A stretch of 64,000 nt of DNA from Epiperipatus broadwayi (taxonomy: Eukaryota > Onychophora > Udeonychophora > Euonychophora > Peripatidae), in assembly GCA_028023455.1 (NCBI GenBank), contig JAQFVV010012420.1, positions 60,001 to 124,000 of the forward strand. Reading direction: 5' to 3'. Both the position numbers and the translations under genes were made by a program. The notes beneath the pieces are model-generated. The model was not told the DNA's origin. It searched no databases and saw only the letters and a program-made list of their open reading frames with translations. Below are positions 10,649 through 23,788 of this stretch, piece after piece (position 1 is the first letter of the stretch; each line of letters opens with the position of its first letter).

Positions 10649-13100
10649 AAAGGCAAAAAACTTTTATATCATTGACACAATGATAGTGATTTACAGTACT
10701 GATACTTAAATCACATCTCATGCCATTTTTAATAAAGTTAAGATGCTTTTATATAAGCAAGCAATTTATATCCTATAGTGATTTATGTAGTAATTTAAAC
10801 TTAAATAAGTTAATAAATATATATAAGCCCCCCAAAAATAAAAATATCATTAAGCATTTTTGTGGATTTACATTACAAAATATTAAAAAGGTGTATATTG
10901 TAATCACACTTAAAATCAACTATTTTTTCTGATCTATATCTACCAAACTTATATTGAATTGACAAACATCAAATAATGTGAGGTACATTAATCAGAAAAC
11001 AACATTTCATTTAATCAAAAATTGAAAAAGTTTACAAAATTATAACAGAAAACTTTTAAGAAACTCAGCTCAGACTTAGTCAAAACATCTCACTTTCATG
11101 TAATGCAGACATCCTAATATAGGCATTAAACATAATTTGATTTTTTAAGATGCAAATTTATTTTTGGGGATAATAAAAAGTAATTTGAAGTGATCAATTA
11201 ACAACTTCATGTTCTCATTTTCAAACACTTAAGATTTGCCCATACATATACGTTTGGGTCGAAAAGATAGATGGACTCATTCTATCTTTTCCCAAAGACT
11301 TTATCTTGTGTTTGAAAAAATGGGAGTATTCATTTATATAGTGACAACTACAAAGCGCATGTGCATTAGCTTATTGGTATTACGGTTTATAAAAACATCG
11401 CGCTATATAAAAAAAATATCTTATTTATGTCATAATGCAAAGTTTATGTCATTTAGTATACTCATAAAATGATGGATGTGAGAACTGAAATTTCCTGGAT
11501 CGAAGCTCAATCTTTATCTTCCATTACACCAACTCAAAATTATAAATGTTGACAATAGCAATGATTATATATAAAAAAAAAAGTTCACAATAAAAAAAAA
11601 AACGTATTTAAAAAAAAAAAATTAACCATATCTTAAAATACTCATGATATAATATATTCTCAACCAAAAACCATTAAAAAAATTTTAAAAGAAGGATCCC
11701 TTATAACGTAATGATGGGTATAATAATTATTTTACTTAAAAACTAAAATTGAAATGAATTACTTTTGAATTATTAATTTGATTTCATCAACAATTTTGCA
11801 CAGCTTTATTTATTTTACTTAGACATTTTAAATGAGATACAGAAAAGAGACATATAGTAGGAAAAAATGAAGTTGTCAAAAAGCCAGTAAAGCTTTGGAA
11901 TTATATAAAATCAAGAATGTAAATATCAAACAAATAACACATTTAATAAATAGCACTACTAGAAGATAATTAAGATTTAAGAGAAAAAAATGCTCCTAGA
12001 TAATTTCTTGGCGAGTCTTGATCACATGGTCACCTAGCAAAAAGTAAGATAGCTAAAAAAAATTGAAGTATTCTACATATTAGCCTACTCACATCTTTTC
12101 ACTTAATTTTCTTTAGAGAATTTTCTTGTTAACTGTGAGTAATTAGAAATTACTTGCATTAAATAAAAATATTATAGAACCATCTGCTTTAGTTTTTTCA
12201 TTAAATAATATGTATCACAATAATTAATTTGTTTACTTTGTCTTTGAAAAACTTTAGTCTGCATAAACTGCTATTTTATCCATGATAGATGGCACTTAAT
12301 GCAAATGATAATTTAATACAAGTTCTGCCCGCAATTTTTTTAAAAGTTAATCTAACAAAGTAGCATTGGCCTTAAACTTGACAATAATGTTAGATATAAG
12401 AAAAAGTTAAAATATGGATTTAGTTCCAATAAATTATAACTCTCCTCCCTAACAATATGAGAGGTACATCATATTCCACTCATCCACCCAAAGCAAATTA
12501 TTCTGGAACTCCTTCCCCTAATAAAAATAACCACAGATCCATTTATTGAGTAAAATTAGAAAGCTATCTGGATTAGCCATGAGCTGTTGAAAAAAAATAA
12601 ATCATTCTAAGTTTAAAAACCAATCATAAGCATAACAGAAACAAACTTTTATCATATTTCAATATTCTTATACATATTAACAGGTTAAATAGAATCAATA
12701 TTTTCAATACTATTAGGTCTTTTTCAAATTTCAGTTTCTATTAAATTTGTTCTTTAAAAAAATTTCAAAATAAAAGGGTAAATATGAGTCTAATGTCCAC
12801 AGAAACATGACATATTATTCACAAATAATGACAGCCACATCATATTATAATCAAATTTTTATCAATACTTTATTTGATTGCCTAGATACCCATGAGCTTT
12901 ATCCTAGATAATAATAATATCTGGATATTCATTAACCAATCAATAATGATAGCTGGAAAAAGCTTCATGACATAATGGTACATGCCTGTAAACAGTATTC
13001 TGAAAAGGTAAAATTGGGGGAAATTTTTCAGATTGTAAATCAGCTTAAAATTTTTCTTTAAAGCAGCGGGCCTGCAATAAGGCCAGCTAGCTTTCTAATT
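10649..13100. other. AT-rich DNA with no supported gene
   Basis: No recognisable element. The open stretches at 10,720-10,932 and 11,236-11,472 are not family members I recognise. Several A runs occur at 11,570-11,620. Confidence 0.6.
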
Positions 13101-14108
13101 GTCAGTCATTTTCAACCATTATTGATTCATTGTAGAATGAAAGTATCTACAAGTTTCACTCAGTTTCTCTGATCTCTACTGTTTTCTCTCCACAACACAT
13201 CAGCAATCTTCCTTATTTCAATCAAATACCTCACATATGGTCTTTTTTCAGATCTTTTACAATCTCTTTCAAACTTATTTAAAACTTCAAGTGTCCATCT
13301 ATACTATTAACTTTTCTAGCAATACATCCAGGCCACTTCTATTTTAATACCTTAATTCTTTCAATGATATTAGTGATAGCTATTTGTTCTCTCATCATAT
13401 TTTCATTTACAATCTCTTATTGTTCTTCCTAATATACATATCTTCATAATTCACTAGTGATATGATTCTCTATATTGGTCTTCTATTACAAGTCCAAGTA
13501 TCACATCCATAAGTAAGAACTGCTAAAATATATCTATTAAAAACCTTCCTTTTCAAAGAAATAGGTTAATTTCCTTTTAATATTCTTATTCCATTCCAAT
13601 TTAATTTTAAGATTAATTTCATCTATTACATTTCAATCTGTACTAATAATCAGACCAAGGTATTTGTAGTAATTAACTTCTAATTCAGAATTGTCAATCT
13701 TCATTTTCTTCTGAGAAAATCTAATGATCATTACTTTAGATTTTTTTTATTGTCTTTAATCCTATTTTTTTATTTTCATCCAACTCTTACAACATCATCT
13801 GTAAAATCAAAATGACTTAAATAATCCCTACTTACTTTTATTCCTATAGTTATCCATTTTAATCCACAAAACACTTCTTGTACACCCCTTTCAGTGTTAA
13901 ACTTTAAATATCATCATATGATCTAATCATTGCTCTTGCATTTTAATAACTATTTTTTCACAATATAACAATATGATGGGTTTATATCTTGATAATCCAA
14001 GCATTTAATCATCATAGAAATGCTTATGGAATCAAACACCTTTTCATCATGTACAAATCCAAAGTATTTTGGTAATTCATAATTCAGTGGACCTTTCTAT
14101 AACATTTT

Positions 14109-14294
14109 TCAATATGTGTGATCTGTGCTGCTAAAACTATTACTGAAAGTGGCTTGTTTACTTTTGTTGGTTAAAATGCAAAAATTGCTGTGAGTTGTAA
14201 TTATCTTGGCAAAGATTTTGTATAGAACAGATTGAAGGCTGGTACATTTGCAATTTCTAATATATTCTTCAACACCTTTAATAATTAATGACAT
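14109..14294 (-). pseudogene. RTE reverse transcriptase, next segment
   Basis: Continues the reverse transcriptase in a second frame: 'LYKIFAKIITTHSN' followed by 'ATFSNSFSSTDHTY', equivalent to the usual G-F-R-x-G-x-S-T-x-D-H block. It stops at a nonsense codon, and the remaining catalytic blocks lie in other frames downstream (lower coordinates). Confidence 0.8.
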
Positions 14295-14584
14295 TTTTCT
14301 AATTTATCATTTAGACATTTGATATATAACTTTGCCAACAATTTTTCTATTTCTTCATCTGCTTCTTTTAAGATATCAATTATAATTCCATCATTTCCTG
14401 TATCTTTTTCCCTATTCATAGATTTGACTGCATGATTCACTTCTTCATTTAAAATGCTGGAAAATTCAGAAAATATAATAATTGTAGACAATGCTTTGTT
14501 TTCTTGTTCTTTCTTACTAGGCAATTCTTTAGAGAACTTTTCCACACATTTCTTGATATTATCTCTCTTTTTAATAAGTTCCAT
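14285..14584 (-). pseudogene. RTE reverse transcriptase, fingers segment
   Basis: The longest surviving open stretch of the RTE copy (99 codons). It covers the linker before the reverse transcriptase and the block 'NHAVKSMNREKDTGNDGI', equivalent to the K-A-P-G-x-D-G-I block of active relatives. Here the P-G-P pair has become T-G-N. It ends where a frameshift moves the reading to 14,109-14,294. Confidence 0.8.
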
Positions 14585-15705
14585 CTTTTCTACTTATTCC
14601 AAAAATAACTTTCCTTCCAATACCAAGACATTGTTTCTAAGTTTTGAGTCTCATTTTCTTCAATAGCTTTTTTTTGTCAATTTACAATTATATTTTCTTA
14701 TATTATTATTTAATTCTTTTTGTACCATTTTATGAAAACTCTAGTATTCAATTCTTCTTAAAGTATCATTTTTAAAAATTTTCATAATCCTTCTTTTTTT
14801 TTCATCTATTGTCTTGCTTGTCTCAATAGAAAATTTACTAAAGAATTGTTGCTTTTTTCATACCAGTTTTTTGTAGTTGATAATAGTATATTGATTTCAT
14901 CAATCGTGTCAATCATATTCAAACACTTTGCAAGATCTAATTTAAAATCATTGGAATGTTTTTAAAGAATAAAACTATTGATACGATTTTTTTAATAGCT
15001 TTCACCTCTCTAGTTTTGCATTAACACAAATTTTATATCTTACTAATCAATTATCCATTTTCAGTGTTGAATCTGTTAATGACATTATAATCTAGAACTA
15101 TGCATTTTCTGATGGTCAAAATGTAATCCAATTCTGTAGTATTTTCATTTTGATCAACCATGTCCATTTAGCATTTTTCTCAGATAAAAAATTCATAGCA
15201 CATAGTTTTTTTACTTTTTTATGAACTCCATAAGTCTGAGTCCTCTCTCATTTCAATCACCATAACCAAATCTACCCATTCTAGCATTAAAGTATCCCAT
15301 AACAATTTTAAAATATTGATTGAGCTGATCAAAAGCATTTGCATATCTGTATAAAATCTTCTACTTCTTCATCTCAATGAGACCTTGTTGAAGCATAAGC
15401 CCAGATTATCTGCATTTGATATCTTTCTTTTATTTGAATAACTAAACTTGTTATTCTGTCTAATAAACCATCAATCTTCCCAATGTTGTTCTTCCCCTTT
15501 TCATTTATAATGAATCCCAGTCCATTTGTAATTCTAATACTTGTGCTTTTGTAATAAATTATATGTCTATTTTTTAAATTAATTGTCTCATCTTTTTTTT
15601 AACATCACATGCCCCAACAATGTCTCATTTAATATTACAATTCTTTTTTCAATTCATGCAATCTCCATTCACTTAAAAGTAATCTGTAGTCATAAGCAAC
15701 TAAAT

Positions 15706-16683
15706 AAAAAGATGTCATTAGTATAGAGTCTGGATCTGCAATCAGGGGATTCTTATCTCCTCCATCTTTGAACCTAACTGCTGCCTTGTCTAGTGATCAT
15801 ATAGCTTTAAATTATGTATAAAAATACTAATTGTTCAAATGCATATTATGGGGAAACAAAAGTGAACCTGTCCACAAGACTGTCCCAACACAACTATTTA
15901 TATAACAGGACAAAAGAAACAGCAAATACTCTTTGATATTTTAAAGCATGAGCTTCAGTCAGGCCATGAATTCGATCTCTCTAAAGCAGATATTTTATGC
16001 ACTGAGAGAGATGATAAAAAAGTAAGTTTAAAAAGCATGGATTACAGTCAAAGACAAGTATGGATAAATAAAAAGAAAGCTTGCATCCCTCTATCTAAAA
16101 AATGGCCTCTCTAACAACATCTACATAGATTTGAATAAAAAATATTATATTTAATTTATGCAAATCCGACAAACGATATACAAATAATATTATACTTTAG
16201 CTAAATTAAGTCATAAAGCTATGATTATGATTCTGGAATTATTAGAAGTGCTTAGCTAAAATAAAAAGATTTAAACCAATAAAAACCTTTCCTGTTTAAA
16301 TGTCTAAACATTTATTTATTTATTACAATTAATACAGAGCAAGAGACAAAAGTATATTTATAGAATTATGTACTTTTACATTTTTCTAATAAAAAAAAAT
16401 CATTCACACATATATTCATCCTGCCTTTAAGCAAACTCTACTACTTCAGTTAAGAACTATCAGGCATCTGAGAAGAAAGATCACAAGATTTTAAACTTAG
16501 AAGTGAAAAGTCAATAAATTTATCATGCTCGTTAAAGCATGTTGGTGAGGCAAATCCATCCAAATTTATTTACTATGTAATAAATTATACAGTAATAACA
16601 GTTATAAAGACAAGAACATATGAAATGGACATTAGGAATTTCCCCTGCTTGGTTTCTTTAAGATCTTAAAAGGAAATCAAAAT
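15706..16683. other. AT-rich DNA, possible tRNA-like scrap near 15,722
   Basis: At 15,722-15,780, 'agagtctggatctgcaatca' followed by 'ggggattct' resembles a tRNA D/anticodon region, but no good B-box follows, so it is not called. Nothing else recognised. Confidence 0.5.
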
Positions 16684-16790
16684 GTCTCCTTCTGCTTAAC
16701 AACAAAATCCTTTCTGCTTCTGATTTCCAATATTAATCAGTAAATGGATATCTAACTATTCTTAGATAAAAGTTAAAACAATGATGCAGT
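16684..16790 (+). repeat. Dispersed repeat D, copy 2
   Basis: Contains 'tctccttctgcttaac', 'ccaatattaatcagtaaatg', 'gatatctaactattctta' and 'gataaaagtt' in the order seen at 8,087 and 24,137. Shorter than copy 1. Confidence 0.5.
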
Positions 16791-18555
16791 GAGTCTATTT
16801 AATTGCTGTTTTTACTTTTATTGGATGACTGGTCCTAAGTCTGTTTGTAATACAAAAGATTATTTTTCTGCAATTCAATTGTGTCTCTTTAATTAATTTT
16901 CCACCATACACATACATATCAATGCAATATTTATTAACATTTTCATTTTAGTCTTTGAAATCCCTAGTTAGAAGTTTAGAATGAAATTTATCGCCATTAA
17001 CTAAATATTTTCATAAATTCATCAATTTTTTTCTTTTTTAATGAATAGTTTTTTAACATATGTAAATCCATACTTAAACCAAAAAAAAAAAATATCTGAA
17101 ACATGCAAAGTTTTCAGAAACTGTGTAAAAGATGGATAATAATTCAATTTAATAGTAGGAAAAAGGAAGAAAAATATCTCATAATGTTCAAAATAATAAT
17201 AATTCAATTTAAATATTACCAGAAAAAATTAATTTATAATTATTTGAAATCTAAATTAGATTATCTAGCTTAATTATTTCATTGGTCAAATCAGAAACAC
17301 TGTAAATTAATTCGATGGATAGATATTTCTCTCCAGTGTGATAACTGATTTCATATATATCCCTTTATATGTGATGTGTAATATTCCACGGAAATAGTCA
17401 TTTTGTTGCTGAACATATTCAAGTTTTAATACCAAACAGATAGAAATATTAAAACAAAAGTTAGGCTATCATTTTTGATGGGAAATTTGGGGTAATTGGA
17501 GATTGTCAAAGAAATCAATGTATAATGAAAGAAATCAATTTGATGTCTTTTCATTGCTCAATAATTTCCGATATTATGGAATTAAAATTACAATGCAGCG
17601 AATTAATGCGATTGGTTTTATATATATAATATCAAAAGTAGGCCATACTTTTCTATTTCTAAAATATTTCATTGAATGAGAGTTTTTTCAATATGCAGCA
17701 TGTTTAGATGCGTTTGAAAATCTGAAATTTTTAGAATTGTAAGTTTCAATTATCTTATTTCTGTGACATTACATGGGGGGAAAAAACGGCTTTTTAAATT
17801 CTGTTTGCAGAAATAATGTTTATTTTGGAATATGTGTGAAATTTTATTGATTGCCCCTCTTCTTTTCACACTTCTCTATATATTTATTACAGTCATCTCC
17901 CCTCTGAGATTCATTAGTTAATTTTTTTTTTTCAATAAAAAAAATAAAAATGAAGTGAAAAGGCTTCTTATAAACTTTTTTTTCTCCCTCGAATTAAAGA
18001 TAAAAAAAAATAGCTCGAGAAAAACTATTTTCCAGAAATTTAACTCTTTTTTATTTCTTTTTTCAAAGTCAATACAGAAGAACTAGAAATTTTCATTTTT
18101 TAAGTGGTTTATTGATTGCGCCAATTGTATAACACACTCAACAACTTGAATCATAAAGTCTTTTTATTTCTAATTTTGATGTTAAACTTTAAGAGGTTGA
18201 AGAATGTTAAGGAAAAATAAAAAACTTTATATTGAAAACAATATCTCAAAGTACTTTACCAATTAATAAGAAAAGAAGGAAAATTGTTCAATTTTTTCAA
18301 GTGATTTAAATTGGTATCAATGTATTTTAATAAATCTGTTTTCACAGGGTGAATTGTTTATTTTATTTATTTTTATATTTTTTTGCTTTCCTATATATAG
18401 ACAGATGTTCTTCACAGATCATTTTTATTTTAATTGTATAAATTTTAGAATAGTTTTATACATCTTTACAATTCCTGAATTAAATAATTGATTTTGCATA
18501 ACTTAATGTTAAATTAAAAATACAAGTCTTATTGCTTTGATATATAAAATCATAT
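16791..18555. other. AT-rich DNA with no supported gene
   Basis: Repeated homopolymer runs of T and A, no coding signal, no recognised repeat. Confidence 0.6.
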
Positions 18556-18556
18556 A

Positions 18557-18640
18557 TCCTGAGTGGTTTAGCTCAGTGATAGAATGTTAGATTCACAACT
18601 AAAGTTCCAGATCAATTCTCAATCAAGCTAATTTTAGTCA
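18557..18640 (+). repeat. tRNA-derived SINE head
   Basis: 'ggtttagctcagtgatagaa' (from 18,565) matches a tRNA D-arm/A-box, and 'gatcaattc' (18,610-18,618) matches the B-box GWTCRANNC exactly. The 41-bp spacing is that of a tRNA. The stretch between, 'gttagattcacaactaaagt', resembles an anticodon arm. The arms no longer pair well and no acceptor stem closes, so this is a SINE or tRNA pseudogene, not a tRNA gene. The element's tail and ends are not defined. Confidence 0.6.
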
Positions 18641-19599
18641 AATGAATAGAAGTTATTCTCAACTTATCACTTGGATTCTCAATCATCATTCGACTTCATG
18701 ATTAATAAATCATATTAGTATTATCATCATCTTCATTAAATAGGAAGATTACATGATCATATCGATAGTGTTACCAAATGAAAAATGTCTTCATAAATTA
18801 CATATTATTCGAAACATATTTCTATTAGTAATTAAATTAATGGATAGTTAATTCTGCTTTTAAGGAGTATAAGAACACTTTTCTTTTTATTTTCTTTAGT
18901 ACTAAATTATTCTTTAATTTTGAATATTATAATAAAAAAAATACAATTACTTTACTACTAATGAATAATATTTTTTACTTTAAATCTAGGTCCACAAAGT
19001 ATCTCATGGCAGCATTGGGTTGTTCCCACCCCCAAAAATCACTTGTCTTTGTTTTTAATAGTTGATGAGCACAAGTATCTTTGTTCATTAGTTTATAAGT
19101 TAACAAATTAATTCAATTTTGTAACTTTTAGTATTACCCAATATAGATGTAACCGAGATGCTCAATGCTCTTATTATTTAGCTTTGTAAAAAGGTGATAA
19201 AAATATCTCCTTTTTTCTGCATTATTTTCAAATAATTATATCCCCCTTATTATTATTATTATTTTTTTTAAATTAATAAAATTTATTTTTATTTAATACT
19301 AGATAGAACTGAGTTACTATTTTTTTTTTTTTTTTGTGCATTTTATTTATTTAAAATGTTTCATATAATGAAATAATTTAAGATTTTGGTTTTCCAATTT
19401 TTGCTATCAAATTCACAATCTTTCAATTATTGTAATACTTCATGATATGAAGTCAAAAATACAAAATTGTTTATTTTTTTTAAAAATTGTTTATTTTTTT
19501 ATTTCATACATTGAAATATTTCAAAATAGTCTTTCTATTATATATATATAAACATTATAAGCATATATATATACACACATACTGTCTATACTAAACTTA
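18641..19599. other. AT-rich DNA with no supported gene
   Basis: Contains a T run at 19,319-19,336 and TA tracts near 19,540-19,575. Nothing recognised. Confidence 0.6.
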
Positions 19600-19735
19600 A
19601 TGTAATTATAATGAACACAGACTTTCAAACTTCCTACATCTATCCAATTCATCTTATACAACCAATACACACACACACACACACACACATACATAAATTA
19701 TTTAGTATATTGAAATATACTGGGGAAAAAAATAG
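19600..19735 (-). repeat. Repeat B fragment with embedded CA microsatellite
   Basis: On the minus strand the order is 'ccagtatatttcaatatact', a CA/TG run (about 19,668-19,690), 'attggttgtataagatg' and 'gaagtttgaaagtctgtgtt'. This matches the repeat B order seen at 3.1-4.7 kb ('attggtcgtataagatgg', then 'gagcttgaaaatctg'). The microsatellite replaces the 'catgtatgtggtcatg' part of other copies. Confidence 0.55.
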
Positions 19736-20004
19736 CTACTTTTTAATAGAAAAAGAACACAAAAGTATAAGTTGAAAAAGTTAATTCTTGTATTGTTCTC
19801 TCCAGTGGACAAATAAACTGGTGCTAAGATCATTACCTTGTGCAGTCTTTAATGAAAAAGAGTGTTGTTATACAATACTATGTCTAAACTCTGTCCAAAG
19901 AATGAATCTATAATTTAGTTTTCATTGTTATCCCTAAATGGCAAATATTATTTTTTTTAAAAAGCTCATTGTACAATTGACAGAAATCAATTACATTATG
20001 CTCT
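19736..20004. other. AT-rich DNA with no supported gene
   Basis: Nothing recognised. Confidence 0.5.
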
Positions 20005-20110
20005 GTGTGTTTTGGCAAAGTTGGTAACATATGATTAGAGATCTGAAGATCCCAAGATCATTTCTGATGCTCACAGTTATGGTGCTCAACTCCCGAGCAA
20101 AAACGCCACA
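20005..20110 (+). repeat. tRNA-derived SINE head
   Basis: 'tggcaaagttggtaac' (20,013 on) fits an A-box, and 'gatcatttc' (20,056-20,064) fits a B-box with one mismatch, 43 bp apart. 'agagatctgaagatccc' between them resembles an anticodon stem and variable region. It is followed by 'gctcaactcccgagcaaaaa', which may be the SINE body. It differs in sequence from the tRNA-like heads at 18.6 kb and 53.8 kb, so several SINE families are present. Confidence 0.5.
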
Positions 20111-20491
20111 TGCATTTATGTTTTTTTTTTTTTTTATATTATATTACTAAGAATGAATAATACTTTTTTATTTATTTCTAAAGTTTATTATTTTGTTTCA
20201 AATATATTTTTATAATTGCCAATATTTCTGAAGTACTGCAATCCATGTGCTGACAAAGAAGAAAAAAACTTCCCTTCCATGTTAGTAAAGATAGAAAGAT
20301 GAATTTTTCTTTCCATTTTTCAGGATATTTTTAGTATTTTTAAATTTTTTTTATTGGTTTTAAACTATTTAAATACTATTATTCTAAAAAATAATTTAAT
20401 TTTACTACAAATTAAATTCAAAATGGCTATATACACAAAAAAATAACCCTATATTCTAAGCCTTGATTTGGTAATGTTTAATGTTGTAGAC

Positions 20492-20585
20492 CAGTGAAGG
20501 GTAAACTGTAGCTCACAAACCAAATGTAGCTCTTTGATCCTAATATTGAAGCTCTTTTTATCATGATACATGATGACTCTAGGAG
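20492..20585 (+). mobile_element. hAT-like transposon end
   Basis: 'cagtgaagggtaaactgtag' followed by 'ctcacaaaccaaatgtagct' and 'ctttgatcctaatattgaag' follows the familiar hAT-end pattern in which 'CAGxGG...AAACTGxGGCTC' is followed by 'GAGCC...TGxGGCTCTTT'. CpG positions have decayed to TG or CA. Only this end is recognisable; no matching inverted end or 8-bp duplication was found, so it may be a truncated MITE. Confidence 0.5.
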
Positions 20586-23500
20586 AGGAAAAATGAATGT
20601 CACAAGAGTATCTTGAATTCAGCCTTACGAATATTTAAATATTAAAGATTTGTGAATAAATCAAAATGTCAAAGTAATTTTTTGTTTTTATTTACTTGTT
20701 TTTAAGATAATTTTTATTTTCATTGGATGTATACGGATTCTATTATGTTCTATTACCAAAATAAATGTTCAAATATATCCACAGCCATTCAGAAATTCCT
20801 AAGTTTCAGGAACAATTTTACCTCTTCCTTGAGACTCTTTAATGGGAGGAGGGTAAACAAAATAATTCATGTTAAAAACTCCGGTTCCAGACAAAGGATT
20901 AAATGATGAGTATACCATTTCCTTGATATTAAATCTTAATTATTTCTAAATTGCAACAGATTAGGAATTGAGTCTGAAGAAAAGTTGAAAAAATTTCAGG
21001 CCATTGAAAACTTTCTAAGTAAATTTGACTTTTTTTTTCAGATAATATATACTTGATTTTTATTATGCGCATATAAAAAAAAACCATAGATTATGTGTTT
21101 AACTTACATAACTATATAAGCTAAATTTAAGAATAAATGAATTTTCAAAGCAATGACTTTAAATAGCCAAATGTAAGAAATGGCATATTGAATGGAGACA
21201 CTATAAATCAAAACTTTTTAATAAAAAAAAAAAAGCACTTAGAAAGAAATCAGTTATTATTCATGTGTCCATTGATGCTATAGTGGAATTTGAAATTGAA
21301 ATGTTACTAATGTCTGCTTAATGTAAGTCAATGAATATTTTTACATTTATTGTTATCATTTTTATATTGTAAGTTTCAAAAACATTTAAGATAATTTTCT
21401 ATTCTTTTATATATATATGATATTGAATGTAATAATAATGCTAAGATTCTATCATAAAATATATTATTAATTATATTTCTAAATGTTTTAAATATAGGTT
21501 GAGATTAGAGACCTAGATCATGTGATGTTTAGTGGTTTAACATATTACAAAGTAATAAATGAAGAAGATGTGACAGTGAGAAAAAAATGTAAAGTTAAAA
21601 CCTGGTGGCAATATCATTAGAAGAATCTCATGGCATATTAGTTAGTGCTGCCTGATTTGTTTTGCACATGATATTGAGTATTTGAGCTTAGCCAAATAAA
21701 CCTTGAATATTTTTTTTTAAATCACAGTCAAGGTTTAATTTTTTTTAATTAGCAAAAATGATATATCATTATTATTGGTTGAAGATAAAGGTCATAAGCT
21801 AATCAGGATTAGTTAGAATTGAATATAAAATCAAATATTATTGTAATATGTTGCAGACTTCACTACTGATAAGAGAGATGTCATACACCTATGGAAGCTG
21901 AGCTCCCCATTAATATCACTAACAATTAAATTAATATGATTATGAAGACAAAACATTGACTATATAAAAAAAATTTGAATACAGAGTACAGATTACTTGG
22001 TTATAAATGATGTCATAAGGGCCTCTTAGTGTAAAAGTAATTTAGTCATTCATCATTCTTATAACCTGAATACAAATAGAATTGGATAAGATTTTTGTGA
22101 GGATACATTAAACCGACCCACAAAAACCACCACTCACATACATCATAAACACTGAATCTACCAACACAATCAAAGGCATATTCTTGATTATAAGTTATTA
22201 TGTTTGTGTAAAATTGTCAGTTAAAATTATATTATTGACAATAATCGTTAAATGCAAGTAAGTAAAAATCTCAAAAACCAAAAGAAAAAAATCATTAATG
22301 TTAAATTGTTTTTTTATTATTATTAATCCACATAAAATTATAAAAAGACTAAAGAGACATTAACAATGAAAGCAAAGCCGAACTCGAAACTCACAATCTA
22401 AAAATAAAAACGTAAGACAAGATAGAACAAAAAGGAAGGCAAATAAATTACATCATCACGAAAGGATATTTGATAAATTCTTAAAATCAATTTATTTGTC
22501 AAATTAACAATCCTTACTATTGAAGTTTGTAAACCATTGTGATTGCAATTTGCGGAAGTTGATTAAAGGACCCATCTTAATTCTATAAAACATGAGTTAT
22601 AAGCTAGAAAAAAACAAAGAATGCATAGTTAAGAAGTAATAAAACATTGTGGGATATGGAGCTGCTGTCATACAGCCAAGAGTTTCTGATATGATTATCA
22701 TTTCAAATTAACATCATGACAAGCACGATAGTAAAATATCTACAACACACTACAATCAAGCAAAGAAATGATCTCAGCATAGGAAAGATAGTTTATAAAA
22801 AATCTGAATCACCAACATGAAGTTCCAGATGGTGACCGAAGACTACCTGATGGACTACCATTCAGTTCATACAAAGAAACTTTCCTAAAAGCAAGAACAT
22901 TCACAGGTTTCACAATGTGGATTACAAGACTTGGAACTATGACTAGACCACACTGGATTAACATGCAATTTATATTTTTATATATTTTTTTATTCTTATT
23001 GTGTTTGTTAAATTGTTTTCTTTCGTTTGAAACAGAGTCAATTCATCCAACCATCAATTATTCTAAAGGGAGGAGAACTATCAATTCTATTTTTTATATA
23101 TATTTTTCATTTAATAATAAAATTTAGGGACAGACTTTTGACTTGCTTGCCAATTGGTATATCAGTCTATTGACTTGAAAGGTAATACTTTAATCTTATT
23201 CAATATTAAGTGCTCACACTTTGACAGTTACAATATTTTTTATATTCAATGTATGTGTTTAATTAACTTAATTATTAGATTTGTTATTCGGAATGTATGA
23301 CTAACCCATGAATGATTGGTCTATCCTATCATAGGTTTATATAACATCAGAATAGGAGGGGATTCAGAATCTATAACCAACTTTCAACAGATCATAAAAT
23401 ATGGATAGGCAGAATAGAAATTAATGACCAAATGATTTCACTGAATTTTAGTCATCAAAGAGTTAATTGTTAAAATATAGTTTAAAATGGTCTTCAATGT

Positions 23501-23780
23501 AAATTTGAGTTTGTTAAATTGGAATGGGGAATGAACATACTTCGTAGGGATTATGAATATAAACAAAGGATGATCATTCTCATACAATCATTAAATGTTA
23601 AATATATACACCACTTTGTTATAAAGAATTATGAATAGCAATCATCATCAAAATTAATTTAGAATATTAAATCAAATTAGTTATTTGTTGTTTGATTTTT
23701 CTATTTTCCAATTAATCACACTATTACGCATATTCAATGTACATATCAGATACAGAATAATCATACCTTGAAATAGGGTA
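20586..23780. other. AT-rich DNA with no supported gene
   Basis: No confident feature. 22,630-22,930 is somewhat more complex in base use than its flanks and reads like old coding DNA on either strand, but I recognise no family in it. Confidence 0.5.
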
Positions 23781-23788
23781 CATGTACA

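Larger units (their letters stand above)
13101..15705 (-). mobile_element. Decayed RTE-clade LINE
   Basis: Conceptual translation of the minus strand, read across many frameshifts and stops, follows the order of an RTE-type non-LTR retrotransposon. First comes an endonuclease (about 15,690-15,090) with 'GLGFIINEKGKNNIGKIDG', 'DRITSLVIQIKERYQMQIIW' and, further on, 'TELDYILT'-like wording. A linker and the reverse transcriptase follow (about 14,600-13,790): 'EVNHAVKSMNREKDTGNDGI', 'YKIFAKIITTHS', 'FVHDEKVFDSI' in place of the F-A-F-D-S block and 'FDFTDDVVR' in place of F-A-D-D. A C-terminal part has 'YYKYLGLIISTD' and 'VLTYGCDTWT'. It ends near 'tttcattctacaatgaatca'. Inactive and old; no target duplication found. 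Confidence 0.88.

Noticed and set aside
15722-15780. Possible tRNA-like sequence ('agagtctggatctgcaatca')
   Set aside because: No acceptable B-box at the right distance, and the anticodon stem is poor.
18557-18640. Functional tRNA gene
   Set aside because: Boxes are present, but the arms do not pair and no acceptor stem closes; better explained as a SINE head.
22630-22930. Decayed coding sequence of a retrotransposon
   Set aside because: Translation on both strands gives suggestive phrases, but no ordered set of motifs from any family.
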